From NCBI RefSeq assembly GCF_002846415.1, contig NZ_PJMX01000001.1:620001-684000 (forward strand): 64,000 bases of DNA. The letters are read 5' to 3'. The notes below the pieces were generated by a model that saw nothing but the letters and a program-made list of their open reading frames with translations, ran no database searches and was not told the DNA's origin. A program made the position numbers and the translations under genes. The stretch is from Streptomyces sp. TLI_146 (GTDB lineage Bacteria; Actinomycetota; Actinomycetes; Streptomycetales; Streptomycetaceae). Shown in pieces: positions 44,339 to 54,806 of the stretch; within the stretch, counting starts at the first letter, position 1; every line of letters starts with the position of its first letter.

Positions 44339-45352
44339 TCAGTCGTCCGCGACCAGGGCCGTCAGGTCCAGGAGGCGGTTGGTGTAGCCCCATTCGTTGT
44401 CGTACCAGCCGAAGACCTTGGCCAGGGTGCCGTTGGCCTGGGTCAGGGCCGGGTCGAACACGCAGGACACCGGGTCGCCGATCACGTCGCGGGACACGAT
44501 CGGGGCCGTGGAGACGCGCAGGATGCCGTTGAGCGGGCCGTCCGCGGCCGCCTCGAACGCGGCGTTGATCTCATCCGCGGTCGCCTCCCGGCGTAGGACG
44601 ACGGCGAGGTCGGTGAGCGAGCCGTCCTCCACGGGCACCCGCACCGCGATCCCGTCCAGCGCCCCGGCCAGCTCCGGCACCACCAGGCCCACGGCACGCG
44701 CTGCACCGGTGCTGGTGGGGATGATGCTGAGGGCGGCCGAGCGGGCCCGGCGCAGGTCCTTGTGCGGGCCGTCCAGGAGCGACTGGTCGTTGGTGTAGCC
44801 GTGGATGGTGGTCATCATTCCGCGCTCGATACCGAAGGCGTCGTCGAGCACCTTCACCATCGGGGCCACGCAGTTGGTGGTGCACGAGGCGGCGGAGATG
44901 ATCCGGTCACGATCCCGGTCGTAGGTACGGTCGTTGACTCCCATCACGATGGTGGCGTCCACGCCCTTGCCCGGCGCCGACAGCAGCACGGTGTGGGCTC
45001 CGCCCTTCAGGTGCAGGGCCGCTGAGTCCCGGTCGCGGAAGCGGCCGGTGGACTCGACGACGACCTCGGCGCCGTAGTCGGACCAGTGCAGCGCGGCCGG
45101 GTCGCGCTCGGCGGTGACGATGATGCGGCGCCCGTCGACCGTCAGGGAGCTCTCGTCGTGGCGGACGTCGCGCCCGATGCGCCCGAACGTCGAGTCGTAC
45201 TCCAGCAGATGGGCGAGGGTGGCGGGCGGGGCGATGTCGTTCACGGCGACCACCTCGACGTCCTGGGTGCCCGCTTCGGCACGGTCCAGGGCGGCGCGCA
45301 GATAGGTGCGCCCGATACGACCGAAGCCGTTGATGCCGACGCGTACGGTCAT
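44339..45352 (-). CDS. gap: Glyceraldehyde-3-phosphate dehydrogenase, type I
   Basis: Protein of 337 residues, complete. VRVGINGFGRIGRTYLRA is the NAD fold, ISAASCTTNCVAPMVKVL the catalytic Cys, TSTGAARAVGLVVPEL and WYDNEWGYTNRL the phosphate and C-terminal motifs. Converts glyceraldehyde-3-phosphate to 1,3-bisphosphoglycerate. In an island of fermentative genes this second-copy-like gap presumably keeps glycolysis going under low oxygen (inference). It lies between USP and the acyl-CoA synthetase on the same strand. Confidence 0.94.
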   Translation of the reverse strand: MTVRVGINGFGRIGRTYLRAALDRAEAGTQDVEVVAVNDIAPPATLAHLLEYDSTFGRIGRDVRHDESSLTVDGRRIIVTAERDPAALHWSDYGAEVVVESTGRFRDRDSAALHLKGGAHTVLLSAPGKGVDATIVMGVNDRTYDRDRDRIISAASCTTNCVAPMVKVLDDAFGIERGMMTTIHGYTNDQSLLDGPHKDLRRARSAALSIIPTSTGAARAVGLVVPELAGALDGIAVRVPVEDGSLTDLAVVLRREATADEINAAFEAAADGPLNGILRVSTAPIVSRDVIGDPVSCVFDPALTQANGTLAKVFGWYDNEWGYTNRLLDLTALVADD

Positions 45353-45396
45353 GGCAGGGTGTTCCTTCCGAAAGTGAAGGGAAGATCAGGCGTCGC

Positions 45397-45418
45397 GGGC
45401 CCGTGAACAACCGGGCCC
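45397..45418. terminator. Hairpin between USP and gap
   Basis: GGGCCCG (45397-45403) and CGGGCCC (45412-45418) with an 8-nt loop, 27 bp past the USP stop and 45 bp ahead of the gap ATG, both on the minus strand. Could instead be a variant of the island operator for gap. Confidence 0.5.
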
Positions 45419-45444
45419 TTCACACCCACCCCCCTCGGAGTAGG

Positions 45445-46350
45445 TCAGTCGTGGGGGACGACGGCCACGGGAGCGGCACTGTGGTGCAGTACGGCGTGCG
45501 CCACATGGCCGATATGGGCGCCGAGCGGGCCGCGCCGGGTGCGCCGGCCCACCACCACCAGGGAGGCCCGCTGCGCCGCGTCCACCAGCAGCTCGGCGGC
45601 GCTGCCGTAGCCCGACTCCTCAACGACGTCCACGTCCGGGAACTTGTGCCGCCACGGGCGCAGCACCTCCGCCAGGGCCTGCGATTCCCCCAGACCGAGG
45701 GCTTCGTACAGGGGAGGACTCGTGACCATCCCGTACGCGTAGGACGCGGGCGGGAACCAGCCGTGCACGGCGTGCAGGGAGGTGGCACGGCGCCGGGCGG
45801 CGTCGAACGCGAACTCGATCAGCGTGTCGTCCGGGCTGCGGGTGTCCAGGCCCAGGACGACGGGCTGGAAGGGCGCCGCGGCGCTGGGCACTCCCGCCGG
45901 GTCCATCTCGTGCTCGTCGGCGGCGGACTCCCCCGCCCGGACCAGCACCACGGGCCGCTTCGTGTGGGCGACCACGTTCAGTCCGATGGAGCCGATCAGG
46001 AAGCCACCGATTCCGCTCAGACCACGCGAGCCGATCACGAGCAGTTCCGCGGTCTGCGCCGCCTCGCAGAGCACCGCACCGGGGTGTCCGGACAGTTGCT
46101 CCCTGCTCACCTCGACGCCGGGGTGGCGCAGCCGGAGCCCCTCGGCGGCTTCGCGCGGGATGCGCTCACTCCAGTGCTGCTGGGTCTCGCCTCCCACCAA
46201 GGGCGCCTGGGCCACGGGCTCCGGAACCGGCTCCCACACGTGGATGATCCTCAGTGGCAGGTCACGCAACTTCGCCTCACGGGCCGCCCATTCCGCGGCG
46301 GCCAGGCTCTCGGGCGAGCCGTCGAGACCTACGGTGACAGTGCGGAGCAT
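45445..46350 (-). CDS. Universal stress protein, tandem two-domain
   Basis: Protein of 301 residues. Domain 1: TVGLDGSPESLAAAEWAARE and VIGSRGLSGIGGFLIGSIGL, the full G-2x-G-9x-GS ATP-binding loop. Domain 2: VVLGLDTRSPDDTLIEFAFDAA and VVGRRTRRGPLGAHIGHVAHAVL. Of the six USPs this has the clearest ATP loop. AGGAGG lies before the ATG. Tandem palindromes are centred 70-95 bp upstream. Confidence 0.92.
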   Translation of the reverse strand: MLRTVTVGLDGSPESLAAAEWAAREAKLRDLPLRIIHVWEPVPEPVAQAPLVGGETQQHWSERIPREAAEGLRLRHPGVEVSREQLSGHPGAVLCEAAQTAELLVIGSRGLSGIGGFLIGSIGLNVVAHTKRPVVLVRAGESAADEHEMDPAGVPSAAAPFQPVVLGLDTRSPDDTLIEFAFDAARRRATSLHAVHGWFPPASYAYGMVTSPPLYEALGLGESQALAEVLRPWRHKFPDVDVVEESGYGSAAELLVDAAQRASLVVVGRRTRRGPLGAHIGHVAHAVLHHSAAPVAVVPHD

Positions 46351-46414
46351 TCTTTCTACCTCCTGTGTGCAAGGGATCCGATATCAGCGTCGTCCGCGCG
46401 GCGTTCTCGGGGCA

Positions 46415-46449
46415 GGGCCCACTGGTCCCCATTCGGGGCCGACGGTCCC
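46415..46449. promoter_or_regulatory. Tandem DevR-box-like sites upstream of USP
   Basis: GGGCCCACTGGTCCC (46415-46429) and GGGGCCGACGGTCCC (46435-46449) are centred about 20.5 bp apart. On the USP strand the second reads GGGACCGTCGGCCCC, close to mycobacterial DevR boxes. They are 65-99 bp from the USP ATG and just past the pflA stop. Confidence 0.7.
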
Positions 46450-46459
46450 TGCGCGCTGG

Positions 46460-47206
46460 TCAGCAGGCCGCCACACCGTGCTCGCGGAAGCGCGCGCGGA
46501 CGCGCTCGATCATGGCCGTATCGGGGACCGGCTGATCGCGCAGCGGGAAAGGGATGCCCAGCGCGTCGTACTTCGCGGCGCCGAGCTTGTGGAACGGCAG
46601 GACGTCGACCCGCTCGGCCATGCCCAGACCCGCGACGAAGCGGGCCAGGGCGTCCACCCGCCGCAGGTCGTCGGTCCAGCCGGGGACCAGCACGTACCGG
46701 ATCCACATCGGCACGCCGAGGCGGTCGAGACGGGTGGCGAAGTCCAGGGTGGGGGCGAGCTCGCCGCCGGTCAGCTTCCGGTAGGTGTCGCTATCGAAGG
46801 ACTTGATGTCCAGCAGCACCAGGTCGGTGTCGGCGAGGAGTTCGTCGGTGGCGCGGGCGCCGAGGAAGCCGGAGGTGTCCAGCGCGGTGTGCAGCCCCGC
46901 CTCCTTGCAGCGGCGCAGCACGGCGGCGGTGAACGCGGGCTGGAGCAGGGGCTCTCCGCCGGTGAGGGTGGCGCCGCCGCCGGCCGTGGTGATGAACCCC
47001 CGGTACTTGTCGATCTCCTCCATCACCTCGTCGACGGACACCCGGCGCCCGTCCCGCATGTGCCAGGTGTCCGGGTTGGCGCAGTACAGGCAGCGCAGCG
47101 GGCAGCCGCTGACGAAGAGGACGAACCGGGTTCCGGGGCCGTCCACGCCGGTGGACAGGTCCCAGGAGTGGATCCGGCCGGTCACGCGGTCGGTGGCGGT
47201 GTTCAC
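46460..47206 (-). CDS. pflA: Pyruvate formate-lyase activating enzyme (radical SAM)
   Basis: Protein of 248 residues. [14 protein letters not shown] holds the iron-sulfur ligands C35, C39 and C42 (CxxxCxxC). [15 protein letters not shown] is the SAM-binding GGE loop, followed by ALDTSGFLG and [18 protein letters not shown]. It generates the glycyl radical of PflB and is oxygen-sensitive. ATGA overlap with pflB upstream. Length matches E. coli PflA (246). Confidence 0.94.
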   Translation of the reverse strand: MNTATDRVTGRIHSWDLSTGVDGPGTRFVLFVSGCPLRCLYCANPDTWHMRDGRRVSVDEVMEEIDKYRGFITTAGGGATLTGGEPLLQPAFTAAVLRRCKEAGLHTALDTSGFLGARATDELLADTDLVLLDIKSFDSDTYRKLTGGELAPTLDFATRLDRLGVPMWIRYVLVPGWTDDLRRVDALARFVAGLGMAERVDVLPFHKLGAAKYDALGIPFPLRDQPVPDTAMIERVRARFREHGVAAC

Positions 47207-49461
47207 AGCGCTCCGTGGAAGGTCCGGCTGATCACGTCGAGCTGCTGCTCTCGGGTCAGGCGGACGAAGTTGACGGCGTATCCGGAGACCCGGATGGTCA
47301 GGTCCGGGTACTTCTCTGGGTGCTCCATGGCGTCCTGGAGGGTGGCGCGGTCGAGCACGTTCACGTTCATGTGGAAGCCGCCGGCGCTCATATAGGCGTC
47401 GAGGATGCCCACCAGGTTGCCCGCACGCTCCTGCGGCACGTGCCCGAGCCCTTCCGGGGTGATGGTCGTGGTCAGCGAGATGCCGTCACGGGCCTGCTCG
47501 TAGGGCAGCTTGGCGACCGAGAGCGCGGAAGCGGCCACACCGTGCCGGTCACGGCCGTTCATCGGATTGGCCCCGGGCGCGAAGGGCTGTCCGGCACGGC
47601 GCCCGTCGGGGGTGTTGCCGGTGTGCTTGCCGTAGACGACGTTCGAGGTGATCGTCAGCACCGACTGGGTGTGCTCGGCGTCCCGGTGGGCGGGATGCCT
47701 GCGGACCTTGGCCATGAAGGACTCGACCAGGCCGACGGCCAGGGCGTCGACGCGGTCGTCGTTGTTGCCGTAGGCGGGGAACTCCCCCTCCACCTCGTAG
47801 TCCACGGCCAGCCCCGTGGCGTCCCTGATCACCCGCACGCGTGCGTACTTCGCGGCGGACAGGCTGTCCGCGGCGACCGACAGACCGGCGATGCCGCAGG
47901 CCATGAAGCGGTGTACGGGATGGTCGTGCAGCGCCATCTCGATGCGCTCGTAGGCGTACTTGTCGTGCATGTAGTGGATGACGTTGAGGGCGTTCACATA
48001 GGTCCGGGCAAGCCAGTCGAGCGTGCGGTCGTACGCCGCCGCAAGCTCGTCGTAGTCGAGCACATCGCCGGTCAACGGCGTTGCTTCTGGGGCGACTTGT
48101 TCGCCCGTGAGCTCGTCCCGGCCGCCGTTGACCGCATAGAGCAATGCCTTCGCCAGATTGACCCGGGCGCCGAAGAACTGCATCTGCTTTCCCACCGCCA
48201 TGGCCGAGACACAGCAGGCGATCGCGGTGTCGTCGCCGGTGCGCGGGCGCATCAGCTCGTCGGACTCGTACTGGATGGAGCTGGTGTCGATGGACACCCG
48301 CGCGCAGAACTCCTTGAATCCGGCGGGCAGCCGCGGCGACCACAGCACGGTGAGGTTGGGCTCGGGGGCCGGGCCGAGGTTGTAGAGCGTCTGCAGAAAG
48401 CGGAAGGAACTGCGGGTGACCAGCGGGCGGCCGTCGGCGCCGATGCCGCCGATGGACTCCGTCACCCAGGTGGGGTCGCCGGAGAACAGGGCGTCGTACT
48501 CGGGGGTGCGCAGGAACCGGACGATCCGCAGCTTGATGACGAAGTCGTCGATCAGCTCCTGGGCGCCGGACTCGTCGAGCAGGCCCTCCTCCAGGTCCCG
48601 CTGGAAGTAGACGTCGAGGAAGGTCGACGTGCGGCCCAGCGACATCGCTGCGCCGTTCTGCTCCTTCACCGCGGCGAGATAGCCGAGGTAGAGCCACTGC
48701 ACGGCCTCGTGCGCGTTGGTCGCGGGACGGGAGATATCGCATCCGTACGTGGCCGCCATCCGGGCGAGCTCACCCAACGCGCGGATCTGCTCGGCCAGTT
48801 CCTCCCGGTCACGGATGACGTGCTCGCTGGACGGCCGCTCGTCCAGCAGCGCCTTCTCGGCCCGCTTGGCCTCGATCAGCCGGTCGGTGCCGTACAGCGC
48901 CACGCGCCGGTAGTCGCCGATGATCCGGCCCCGGCCATAGGCGTCGGGCAGTCCGGTGATGATCCCGGCCCTGCGCGCGGCGCGCATCTCGGGCGTGTAG
49001 GCGTCGAAGACGCCGTCGTTGTGGGTCTTGCGGTGGATCCCGAAGACCTTGGTGACGTACGGGTCCGGTTCGTACCCGTACGCCTTGAGACTGTTCTCCA
49101 CCATGCGCAGACCGCCGCCCGGCATGATCGCCCGCTTGAGCGGGGCGTCGGTCTGCAGGCCGACGATCAGTTCGCGGTCGCGGTCGATCCAGCCGGGGGC
49201 GTGCGAGGTGATCGTGGAAGGCGTGGCGGTGTCGACGTCGAGAACGCCCTTGCGGCGCTCCTCGGGGAAGCGGGCGCTGACCTTTTCCCAGACGGCTCGG
49301 GTGCGGTCGGTGGGCCCGCTGAGGAATGAGGCGTCGCCCTCGTACGGGGTGACGTTGGCCTGGATGAAGTCACGCACGTCGATCCGCTCGCGCCAGGTGG
49401 TCCCGTCGAAACCTCGCCAGGATCCGGTAACCCGGTCTCCGGCTGTCATGGTGGTGGTCAT
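47203..49461 (-). CDS. pflB: Pyruvate formate-lyase (formate C-acetyltransferase) PflB
   Basis: Glycyl-radical enzyme of 752 residues converting pyruvate and CoA to acetyl-CoA and formate. Catalytic Cys pair C416-C417 in [20 protein letters not shown]; radical Gly727 in [38 protein letters not shown] and SITSNVVY-type segments match the family. It is full length without breaks. Start ATG 49461 has GAGAGGG 6 bases upstream; 49467 and 49449 are possible. Tandem palindromes precede it. PFL is exceptional for Streptomyces because the radical is destroyed by O2. Confidence 0.95.
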   Translation of the reverse strand: MTTTMTAGDRVTGSWRGFDGTTWRERIDVRDFIQANVTPYEGDASFLSGPTDRTRAVWEKVSARFPEERRKGVLDVDTATPSTITSHAPGWIDRDRELIVGLQTDAPLKRAIMPGGGLRMVENSLKAYGYEPDPYVTKVFGIHRKTHNDGVFDAYTPEMRAARRAGIITGLPDAYGRGRIIGDYRRVALYGTDRLIEAKRAEKALLDERPSSEHVIRDREELAEQIRALGELARMAATYGCDISRPATNAHEAVQWLYLGYLAAVKEQNGAAMSLGRTSTFLDVYFQRDLEEGLLDESGAQELIDDFVIKLRIVRFLRTPEYDALFSGDPTWVTESIGGIGADGRPLVTRSSFRFLQTLYNLGPAPEPNLTVLWSPRLPAGFKEFCARVSIDTSSIQYESDELMRPRTGDDTAIACCVSAMAVGKQMQFFGARVNLAKALLYAVNGGRDELTGEQVAPEATPLTGDVLDYDELAAAYDRTLDWLARTYVNALNVIHYMHDKYAYERIEMALHDHPVHRFMACGIAGLSVAADSLSAAKYARVRVIRDATGLAVDYEVEGEFPAYGNNDDRVDALAVGLVESFMAKVRRHPAHRDAEHTQSVLTITSNVVYGKHTGNTPDGRRAGQPFAPGANPMNGRDRHGVAASALSVAKLPYEQARDGISLTTTITPEGLGHVPQERAGNLVGILDAYMSAGGFHMNVNVLDRATLQDAMEHPEKYPDLTIRVSGYAVNFVRLTREQQLDVISRTFHGAL

Positions 49462-49554
49462 CGCCATCCCTCTCCACAGTCCTCGCTGGCTCTGCACTTC
49501 GCATGCTTGTCGCTCGCGTCTGCCGCAGGGAGTGCCACAGGGGGCGCCCTCCCC

Positions 49555-49592
49555 AGGCCGTCCGGCCCCGCCTCCGAGGGGCCGAACGGCCT
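49555..49592. promoter_or_regulatory. Tandem DevR-box-like sites upstream of pflB
   Basis: AGGCCGTCCGGCCCC (49555-49569) and GGGCCGAACGGCCT (49579-49592), centres 24 bp apart, 94-131 bp upstream of the pflB ATG in the 148-bp gap after arcC. Confidence 0.7.
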
Positions 49593-49609
49593 GGGTGTGC
49601 CGCCGCCCC

Positions 49610-50533
49610 TCAGCCGGCCGCGAGATCCGGGCGGACCAGCGTGCCCGACCTGCCGTGCACGATCTCGTACGCCGCGTCGAGCGCCCCGATGGCGGCGATT
49701 CCTCCGGTCCGCTCCACGAAACGGGCGGCGGCCTCGGCCTTGGGCCCCATGGAGCCGTCCGGGAAGCCCTCGCGGCGCAGCTCGGCCGGGGTGGCGTCGA
49801 GAACGGGCTGTTGAGCGGGGGTCCCGTAGTCCTTGTACACGCACGGCACGTCGGTGAGGACGAGCAGGAAGTCGGCCTTCACCTCCTCGGCGAGCAGGGC
49901 GGCGGTGAGGTCCTTGTCGATGACCGCCTCGACGCCCGTCAACGCGCCTGTAGTGGCGTCGGCGGTGACGGGGACGCCACCGCCTCCGGCGCAGATGACC
50001 AGCCCCCCGCTGTTGAGCAGCTCATGGACGGTGTCGGTCTCCATGATCCGTTCGGGCGTCGGCGAGGGCACGACCCGGCGCCAGCCCGTGGTGTCCTGCG
50101 CGATGTGCCAGCCGCGCTCGCGGGCGAGGGAGCGGGCGGCGTCATGGGGGTAGACCTGACCGACGAACTTCGTGGGCCGTGCGAAGGCCGGGTCGTCGGC
50201 CCGGACCAGGGTGTGGGTGACCAGGGCCGTGATGCGGCGGCCGGGAAGGACGTCGTGCAGCGTGCAGGCCAGCAGGGAGCCGATCATTCCCTGGGTCTGC
50301 GCTCCGAGCAGATGCAGCGGGTAGGGGGCGCTCAGCGCGGGGTCGGCCGCGCTCTCCACGGCCAGCAGGCCGACCTGGGGGCCGTTGCCGTGGGTGATGA
50401 CGAGTTCGTGTTCACGGGCGAGGGCGGCCAGTGCGGTGGCGACCCGGTCGATGTTGGCCTGCTGGACCGCCGCGTCGGGGCGTTCACCGCGGTGGAGCAG
50501 AGCATTGCCTCCGAGGGCGACGACGATACGCAC
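49610..50533 (-). CDS. arcC: Carbamate kinase
   Basis: Protein of 307 residues. [63 protein letters not shown] and [13 protein letters not shown] follow the carbamate kinase order. Makes ATP from carbamoyl phosphate and ADP, the energy-yielding last step of the arginine deiminase pathway. Four bases after the ornithine carbamoyltransferase stop. Confidence 0.94.
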   Translation of the reverse strand: MRIVVALGGNALLHRGERPDAAVQQANIDRVATALAALAREHELVITHGNGPQVGLLAVESAADPALSAPYPLHLLGAQTQGMIGSLLACTLHDVLPGRRITALVTHTLVRADDPAFARPTKFVGQVYPHDAARSLARERGWHIAQDTTGWRRVVPSPTPERIMETDTVHELLNSGGLVICAGGGGVPVTADATTGALTGVEAVIDKDLTAALLAEEVKADFLLVLTDVPCVYKDYGTPAQQPVLDATPAELRREGFPDGSMGPKAEAAARFVERTGGIAAIGALDAAYEIVHGRSGTLVRPDLAAG

Positions 50534-50537
50534 GATG

Positions 50538-51539
50538 TCAGTCCTCCAGGGTGGCGACGAGTACGGCCTTGATGGTGTGCAGCCGGTTCTCCGCCTGGTC
50601 GAAGACGATGGACTGCGGCGAGGAGAAGACCTCGTCGGTGACTTCCAGGCCGTTGAGGCCGTGCGTGTCGTAGAGGTCGCGGCCGAGGCGGGTGCTGCGG
50701 TCGTGCAGGGCCGGCAGGCAGTGCATGAACTTCACGTCCGGGTTGCCGGTGAGGGCGAGGGTCTTCTCGTCCACCTGGTAGGGCAGCAGCAGTTCGATGC
50801 GCTCCTGCCAGGTGTCGGCGGGCTCGCCCATGGAGACCCATACGTCGGTGTGCAGGAAGTCGGCGCCGCGTACGGCGGTCTCGACGTCCTCGGTGAGGGT
50901 GATACGGGCTCCGCTGCGCTCGGCGAGCGCCCGGCATGTGGCCACCAGTTCCGTGTCCGGCCACAGCTGCCTGGGGGCGGCGATGCGGACGTCCATGCCG
51001 AGCAGAGCTCCCATGGACAGCAGGGAGTTGCCCATGTTGTTACGGGCGTCGCCGAGGTAGCAGTAGGCGATGTCCCGCAGGGACTTGGCGCTGTGCTCGC
51101 GCATGGTGAGGACATCGCACAGGCTCTGGGTGGGATGGGCGGTGTCGGTGAGGCCGTTGTAGACGGGGACGCCGCTGTGGGCGGCGAGCTCCGTGACGAT
51201 CGGCTGGCCGCTGCCCCGGTATTCGATCGCGTCGAACATCCGGCCGAGCACGCGGGCGGTGTCGGCGATGGACTCCTTGCCGCCGATGTGGGTTTCGCCG
51301 GGGCCGAGGTAGGTGGTGGCGGCTCCCTGGTCGGCGGCGGCCACCTCGAAGGCGCAGCGGGTGCGGGTCGAGGTCTTCTCGAAGATCAGCGCGAGGTGCC
51401 GGCCGGTGAGGCGAGGGCGCTCGGTACCGGCGCGTTTGGCGTCCTTGAGGCAAGCCGCGAGGTCGAGGAGGTGGTGGATCTCCGCGGCGGTGAAGTCGAG
51501 TTCGCTCAGGTAGGAGCGGCCTCGCAGGGTGACGGTCAT
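50538..51539 (-). CDS. arcB: Ornithine carbamoyltransferase, catabolic
   Basis: Protein of 333 residues. Carbamoyl phosphate site STRTRC at 57-62, then [30 protein letters not shown], and the ornithine-side FMHCLPA. Splits citrulline to ornithine and carbamoyl phosphate in this context. Start 51539 begins at [16 protein letters not shown]; the longer frame enters the deiminase gene. Second enzyme of the pathway, 29 bp after arcA. Confidence 0.93.
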   Translation of the reverse strand: MTVTLRGRSYLSELDFTAAEIHHLLDLAACLKDAKRAGTERPRLTGRHLALIFEKTSTRTRCAFEVAAADQGAATTYLGPGETHIGGKESIADTARVLGRMFDAIEYRGSGQPIVTELAAHSGVPVYNGLTDTAHPTQSLCDVLTMREHSAKSLRDIAYCYLGDARNNMGNSLLSMGALLGMDVRIAAPRQLWPDTELVATCRALAERSGARITLTEDVETAVRGADFLHTDVWVSMGEPADTWQERIELLLPYQVDEKTLALTGNPDVKFMHCLPALHDRSTRLGRDLYDTHGLNGLEVTDEVFSSPQSIVFDQAENRLHTIKAVLVATLED

Positions 51540-51568
51540 GGTGGTGTCCTTTTGCCGGGTCGGGTGGG

Positions 51569-52783
51569 TCAGGAGGCCGGGTCGCGCTCGATGGGGCAGC
51601 TCATGCAGCGCGGGCCGCCGCGCCCGCGGCCGAGTTCGGCGCCGGCGATGGTCACGATCTCGATGCCCTGCTTGCGCAGGTAGGTGTTGGTGGTGACGTT
51701 GCGCTCGTAGCCGACGACGACCCCGGGAGCCACGGCCAGGAAGTTGCTCCCGTCGTCCCACTGCTCGCGCTCGGCGCCGCGGTGGTCCTGCGGCGCGGAC
51801 AGCATCCGCACCTTGTCCAGGTCCAGGGCCTCGGCCAGAGCGGTCGCCAGGTCGGAGTCGGCCCGGACGTCGAAACCGCGCTCATGGGCGGTGCCGGGCA
51901 GCAGTGTCCACGAACGCAGGGAGTCGGCAAGACCCGGATAGATGGCGAAGGCATCCCGGTCGACCATGGTCAGGACCGTGTCGAGGTGCATATAGGCGCG
52001 CGTGGCGGGCAGTTGGACGGCGATGAGCCGCTGTGCCGTACCGGTGGCGAACAGCCGGGCCGCCAGGTTCTCCACCGCCTGCGCGGTGGTGCGCTCGCCC
52101 ATGCCGACCATCACCGCACCGTTGCCGAGGACATGGACATCGCCGCCTTCGAGGGTGCCGGCACCGCCATCGAGGAGCGGTGCGGGTGCGACGCCGGCGA
52201 ACATCGGGTGGAAGCGGTAGACGGCCTCGGCGTGCAGACTCTCGCGGCGGCGGGCGTGCTTGGCCATGGGGTTGACCGACAGACGGTCGTACACCCAGCA
52301 GGAGTTGTCGCGCGGGAAGAGGTGGTTGGGCAGCGGGGCGAGCGCGAAGTCATCGGCGTCCAGCGCGTTCCAGACCAGGCTGTGCGGGGTGGCCAGCGGC
52401 AGGTCGCTCTTGAGGAGTCCGCCGATCAGGTGCTCGGCCAGGGTCTGCCCGTCCAGCTCGCCGCAGAGTCCGCGCACCGGGTCGATCAGGGCCGGCCCGA
52501 CGCCGGCGGGGGTGACCACACGATCCAGCAGCCAGTCGCGGGCCTCGGGGATGTCGAGGGTCTGGGCCAGCAGGTCCGCGAAGTAGTGGACGCGGGTGCC
52601 GTGGTCGCGCAGCACCTGGGCGAAGGCGTCGTGTTCCTCGCGGGCCCGCTTGGCCCAGAGGATGTCGTCGAAGAGGAGGGCGTCGACGGTGCGGGGGGTG
52701 AGACGGGAGAGTTCGAGGCCGGGGCGGTGCAGGATCACCTGACGCAGGCGGCCGACCTCGGAGTCGACGTGGAACGTGTTCAT
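51569..52783 (-). CDS. arcA: Arginine deiminase
   Basis: Protein of 404 residues. N-terminal [19 protein letters not shown], the [13 protein letters not shown] motif (Asp), [14 protein letters not shown] (substrate loop), [11 protein letters not shown] (His) and catalytic C396 in [10 protein letters not shown]. Hydrolyses arginine to citrulline and ammonia. The start follows GGAAAGACCGCC. Unbroken; with arcB and arcC it gives one ATP per arginine without oxygen. Confidence 0.94.
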   Translation of the reverse strand: MNTFHVDSEVGRLRQVILHRPGLELSRLTPRTVDALLFDDILWAKRAREEHDAFAQVLRDHGTRVHYFADLLAQTLDIPEARDWLLDRVVTPAGVGPALIDPVRGLCGELDGQTLAEHLIGGLLKSDLPLATPHSLVWNALDADDFALAPLPNHLFPRDNSCWVYDRLSVNPMAKHARRRESLHAEAVYRFHPMFAGVAPAPLLDGGAGTLEGGDVHVLGNGAVMVGMGERTTAQAVENLAARLFATGTAQRLIAVQLPATRAYMHLDTVLTMVDRDAFAIYPGLADSLRSWTLLPGTAHERGFDVRADSDLATALAEALDLDKVRMLSAPQDHRGAEREQWDDGSNFLAVAPGVVVGYERNVTTNTYLRKQGIEIVTIAGAELGRGRGGPRCMSCPIERDPAS

Positions 52784-52830
52784 GGCGGTCTTTCCTGTTG
52801 AAGAAGGGTGGCGGTCGGGGAGAGGGAAGG

Positions 52831-54318
52831 TCAGTCCTGGCGGCGGTGGGTGTGGTGTCCGCGCGGACCGCCGACACGGTTGGTGTTCAGCCCCGGGGAG
52901 GGCCGCTTGGCCGGGGGCGGTGTCTCGGGCGCCCGCTCCTCGCGCGGGGCGGGGGCGAGCCCCGACGCGTTCGCGTCGCCGTACACGCCCTGCCCCCGCT
53001 TCAGCCAGATGTAGACGGGCACACCGAGCAGCAGCACGAACAGCCCGTAGTAGACGGTCTGGTAGCCGCTGCCCTGCACCGACCAGTAGGAGAAGGCCAT
53101 CGCCACGCAGGCGATGCCCACGTCGCGGACGAGCCGGCGCGGACTCAGGCTTTCGCGTCCGCGCACCAGCAGCCAGTACAGCTGGGCGGCGGCGGAGAAC
53201 AGATAGGGGATCACCGCGGTGAGCACGCTCAGGAGCACGATCTTCGTGAACACGTCGTCGAAGCGCGTGTAGCTGATCACGGTGATCAGCGAGGCGAGTG
53301 CGGTGGAGGCGATGATGCCGAAGGCCGGAACGCCCTTCTCCCCGCGGAGCCTGGCGAAGGCTTCGGGGAAGAGGCCGTCGCGGGCGGCCGCGTACGGCAT
53401 CTCGGCGCACAGCATGGTCCAGCCGTTGAGCGCGCCGATACCGGAGACGATGGCGGCCACGGCGACGGCGTCACCGGCCCAGCTGCCGCCGACGATGTTG
53501 TTGGCCGCGTCGGTGAACGGGGCCGTGGAGGAGCCCAGTTCGGTGTGCGACACGGTACCGAGGACGGCGAGTGTGCCCAGGATGTAGATGACCGCGCAGA
53601 CGAGCGTGCCGTACACGGTGGCACGCGGCACGTTCCGCTCGGGGTCCCGCACCCGCCCGGCGACCACGGACGCGGCTTCCAGGCCCAGGTAGCTGAACAG
53701 GGCGATGGCCCCCGCCGCGGAGATCGCTCCCAGCGCGGAGTGATCGCTGGCGTTGAAGGGTCCGAAGTTGTCCGGGTCGATGAAGAAGATCCCGATACCG
53801 GCCATGAAGATCAGCGGGATGAACTTCAGTACGGTCGTGATCACCTGGAACGCGCCGGTGTTGCGTACTCCCGTGAGGTTGATCGCGGCGGGAATCCACA
53901 GGCCGGTCAGTGCGAGTGCCACGGAGACCCACGTCTTGTGGCCCGTGTTCACGAAGACCTCGACGTATCCGACCCAGGCCACGACGATCGCCGCGTTCCC
54001 GGCCCACGCGGTGATCCAGTAGGACCAGGCGTTCAGGAAGCCCGCGAATTCACCGAAGGCCTCCCGGGCGTAGACATACGGTCCGCCGCTCGCCGGAACA
54101 CGCTTCGACAGGGAGCCGAAGGTCGCCGCCAGAGCCAGCGCACCCAGGGTCACGGCGACGAAGGCGACCAGGGAGATGGGGCCGTAGGCGGCGAGGGCGG
54201 ACGGCAGCGCGAAGACGCCGGTACCGATGATGCTGCCGATCACCAACGCGGAGGCGGCGGGCAGGCCGAGAGCCGCCTCGGGCGCCGCACGCTCGCCGCC
54301 CGTCGTAGTCCTGGACAT
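52831..54318 (-). CDS. APC-family amino acid permease, probable arginine/ornithine exchanger
   Basis: Membrane protein of 495 residues with about 12-13 helices. [21 protein letters not shown] is the APC helix 1 with the substrate-binding [26 protein letters not shown] helix 3. A polar Pro-rich tail of ~55 residues ends in [13 protein letters not shown]. First gene of the deiminase operon, so arginine-in/ornithine-out exchange is the natural guess (inference); it does not have the length typical of ArcD proper. ATG 54318 follows AAGGAGC. Confidence 0.85.
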   Translation of the reverse strand: MSRTTTGGERAAPEAALGLPAASALVIGSIIGTGVFALPSALAAYGPISLVAFVAVTLGALALAATFGSLSKRVPASGGPYVYAREAFGEFAGFLNAWSYWITAWAGNAAIVVAWVGYVEVFVNTGHKTWVSVALALTGLWIPAAINLTGVRNTGAFQVITTVLKFIPLIFMAGIGIFFIDPDNFGPFNASDHSALGAISAAGAIALFSYLGLEAASVVAGRVRDPERNVPRATVYGTLVCAVIYILGTLAVLGTVSHTELGSSTAPFTDAANNIVGGSWAGDAVAVAAIVSGIGALNGWTMLCAEMPYAAARDGLFPEAFARLRGEKGVPAFGIIASTALASLITVISYTRFDDVFTKIVLLSVLTAVIPYLFSAAAQLYWLLVRGRESLSPRRLVRDVGIACVAMAFSYWSVQGSGYQTVYYGLFVLLLGVPVYIWLKRGQGVYGDANASGLAPAPREERAPETPPPAKRPSPGLNTNRVGGPRGHHTHRRQD

Positions 54319-54440
54319 GGTTGTGCTCCTTGTACAAGTCGCTGGGATGTGCCGATCCGCCGACGATGCTTCTGTGCCGGGCCGGATCGGGACAGCGGCC
54401 GGACGGACCAGCACGGGTCCCGAAGGTCCCGGTCCGCGAG

Positions 54441-54454
54441 GGGCCGCGCGGCCC
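54441..54454. promoter_or_regulatory. DevR-box-like palindrome upstream of the arginine deiminase operon
   Basis: GGGCCGCGCGGCCC, perfect 14-bp palindrome, 123 bp before the APC permease ATG. The GC-only centre makes chance more likely than for other copies. Confidence 0.55.
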
Positions 54455-54568
54455 GCCGGGGCGACAGCTGCTCGGCACGCGCCCCGGCGAGCGCCCGGCC
54501 GCAGGACACGCCGACAACCCGGCCGGATCCCGCGCGCCGCATCCGCCTGCCGGGAGGGTGCGGTGACG

Positions 54569-54686
54569 CCCCCCCCCCCGCGGGCCTGCTCCCGCCGGTC
54601 CGCTCGGTGCGCGGGAACAGGGGCTGCGGAGGAGCGTTGCTCACGAGGCCGATCCCCTGTGCCCGGTCCGCGGGAACAGGGGCTGC
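54569..54686. repeat. C11 tract and 18-bp direct repeat in the APC/response-regulator gap
   Basis: Eleven C residues at 54569-54579 (the G at 54568 interrupts) are followed by CGCGGGAACAGGGGCTGC at 54610-54627 and again at 54669-54686, 59 bp apart. The 488-bp divergent gap 54319-54806 has no gene otherwise; it carries the two operator-like sites. The repeats precede the response-regulator promoter region. Confidence 0.75.
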
Positions 54687-54710
54687 CGGCTCGGCGTCTC
54701 CGGAGGAGTT

Positions 54711-54724
54711 GGGCCTGTCGGCCC
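54711..54724. promoter_or_regulatory. DevR-box-like site upstream of the response regulator
   Basis: TTGGGCCTGTCGGCCCTA frames the 14-mer GGGCCTGTCGGCCC (54711-54724), 83 bp before the regulator ATG, with a possible half-site CGGTCCCC at 54734-54741. The TT/TA flanks are nearest to the mycobacterial box. Suggests autoregulation. Confidence 0.68.
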
Positions 54725-54806
54725 TAGTACATTCGGTCCCCGCGAGTCATGATCGGCACCAGGGACAGCCCGCAGCCTGTCCTCCACCAGGGAAAGAGGG
54801 GCCGCC

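Noticed and set aside
45397..45418. DevR-type box ahead of gap
   Set aside because: The arms GGGCCCG/CGGGCCC are spaced by 8 bp and not 2, so a hairpin is the better reading, though regulation of gap is not excluded.
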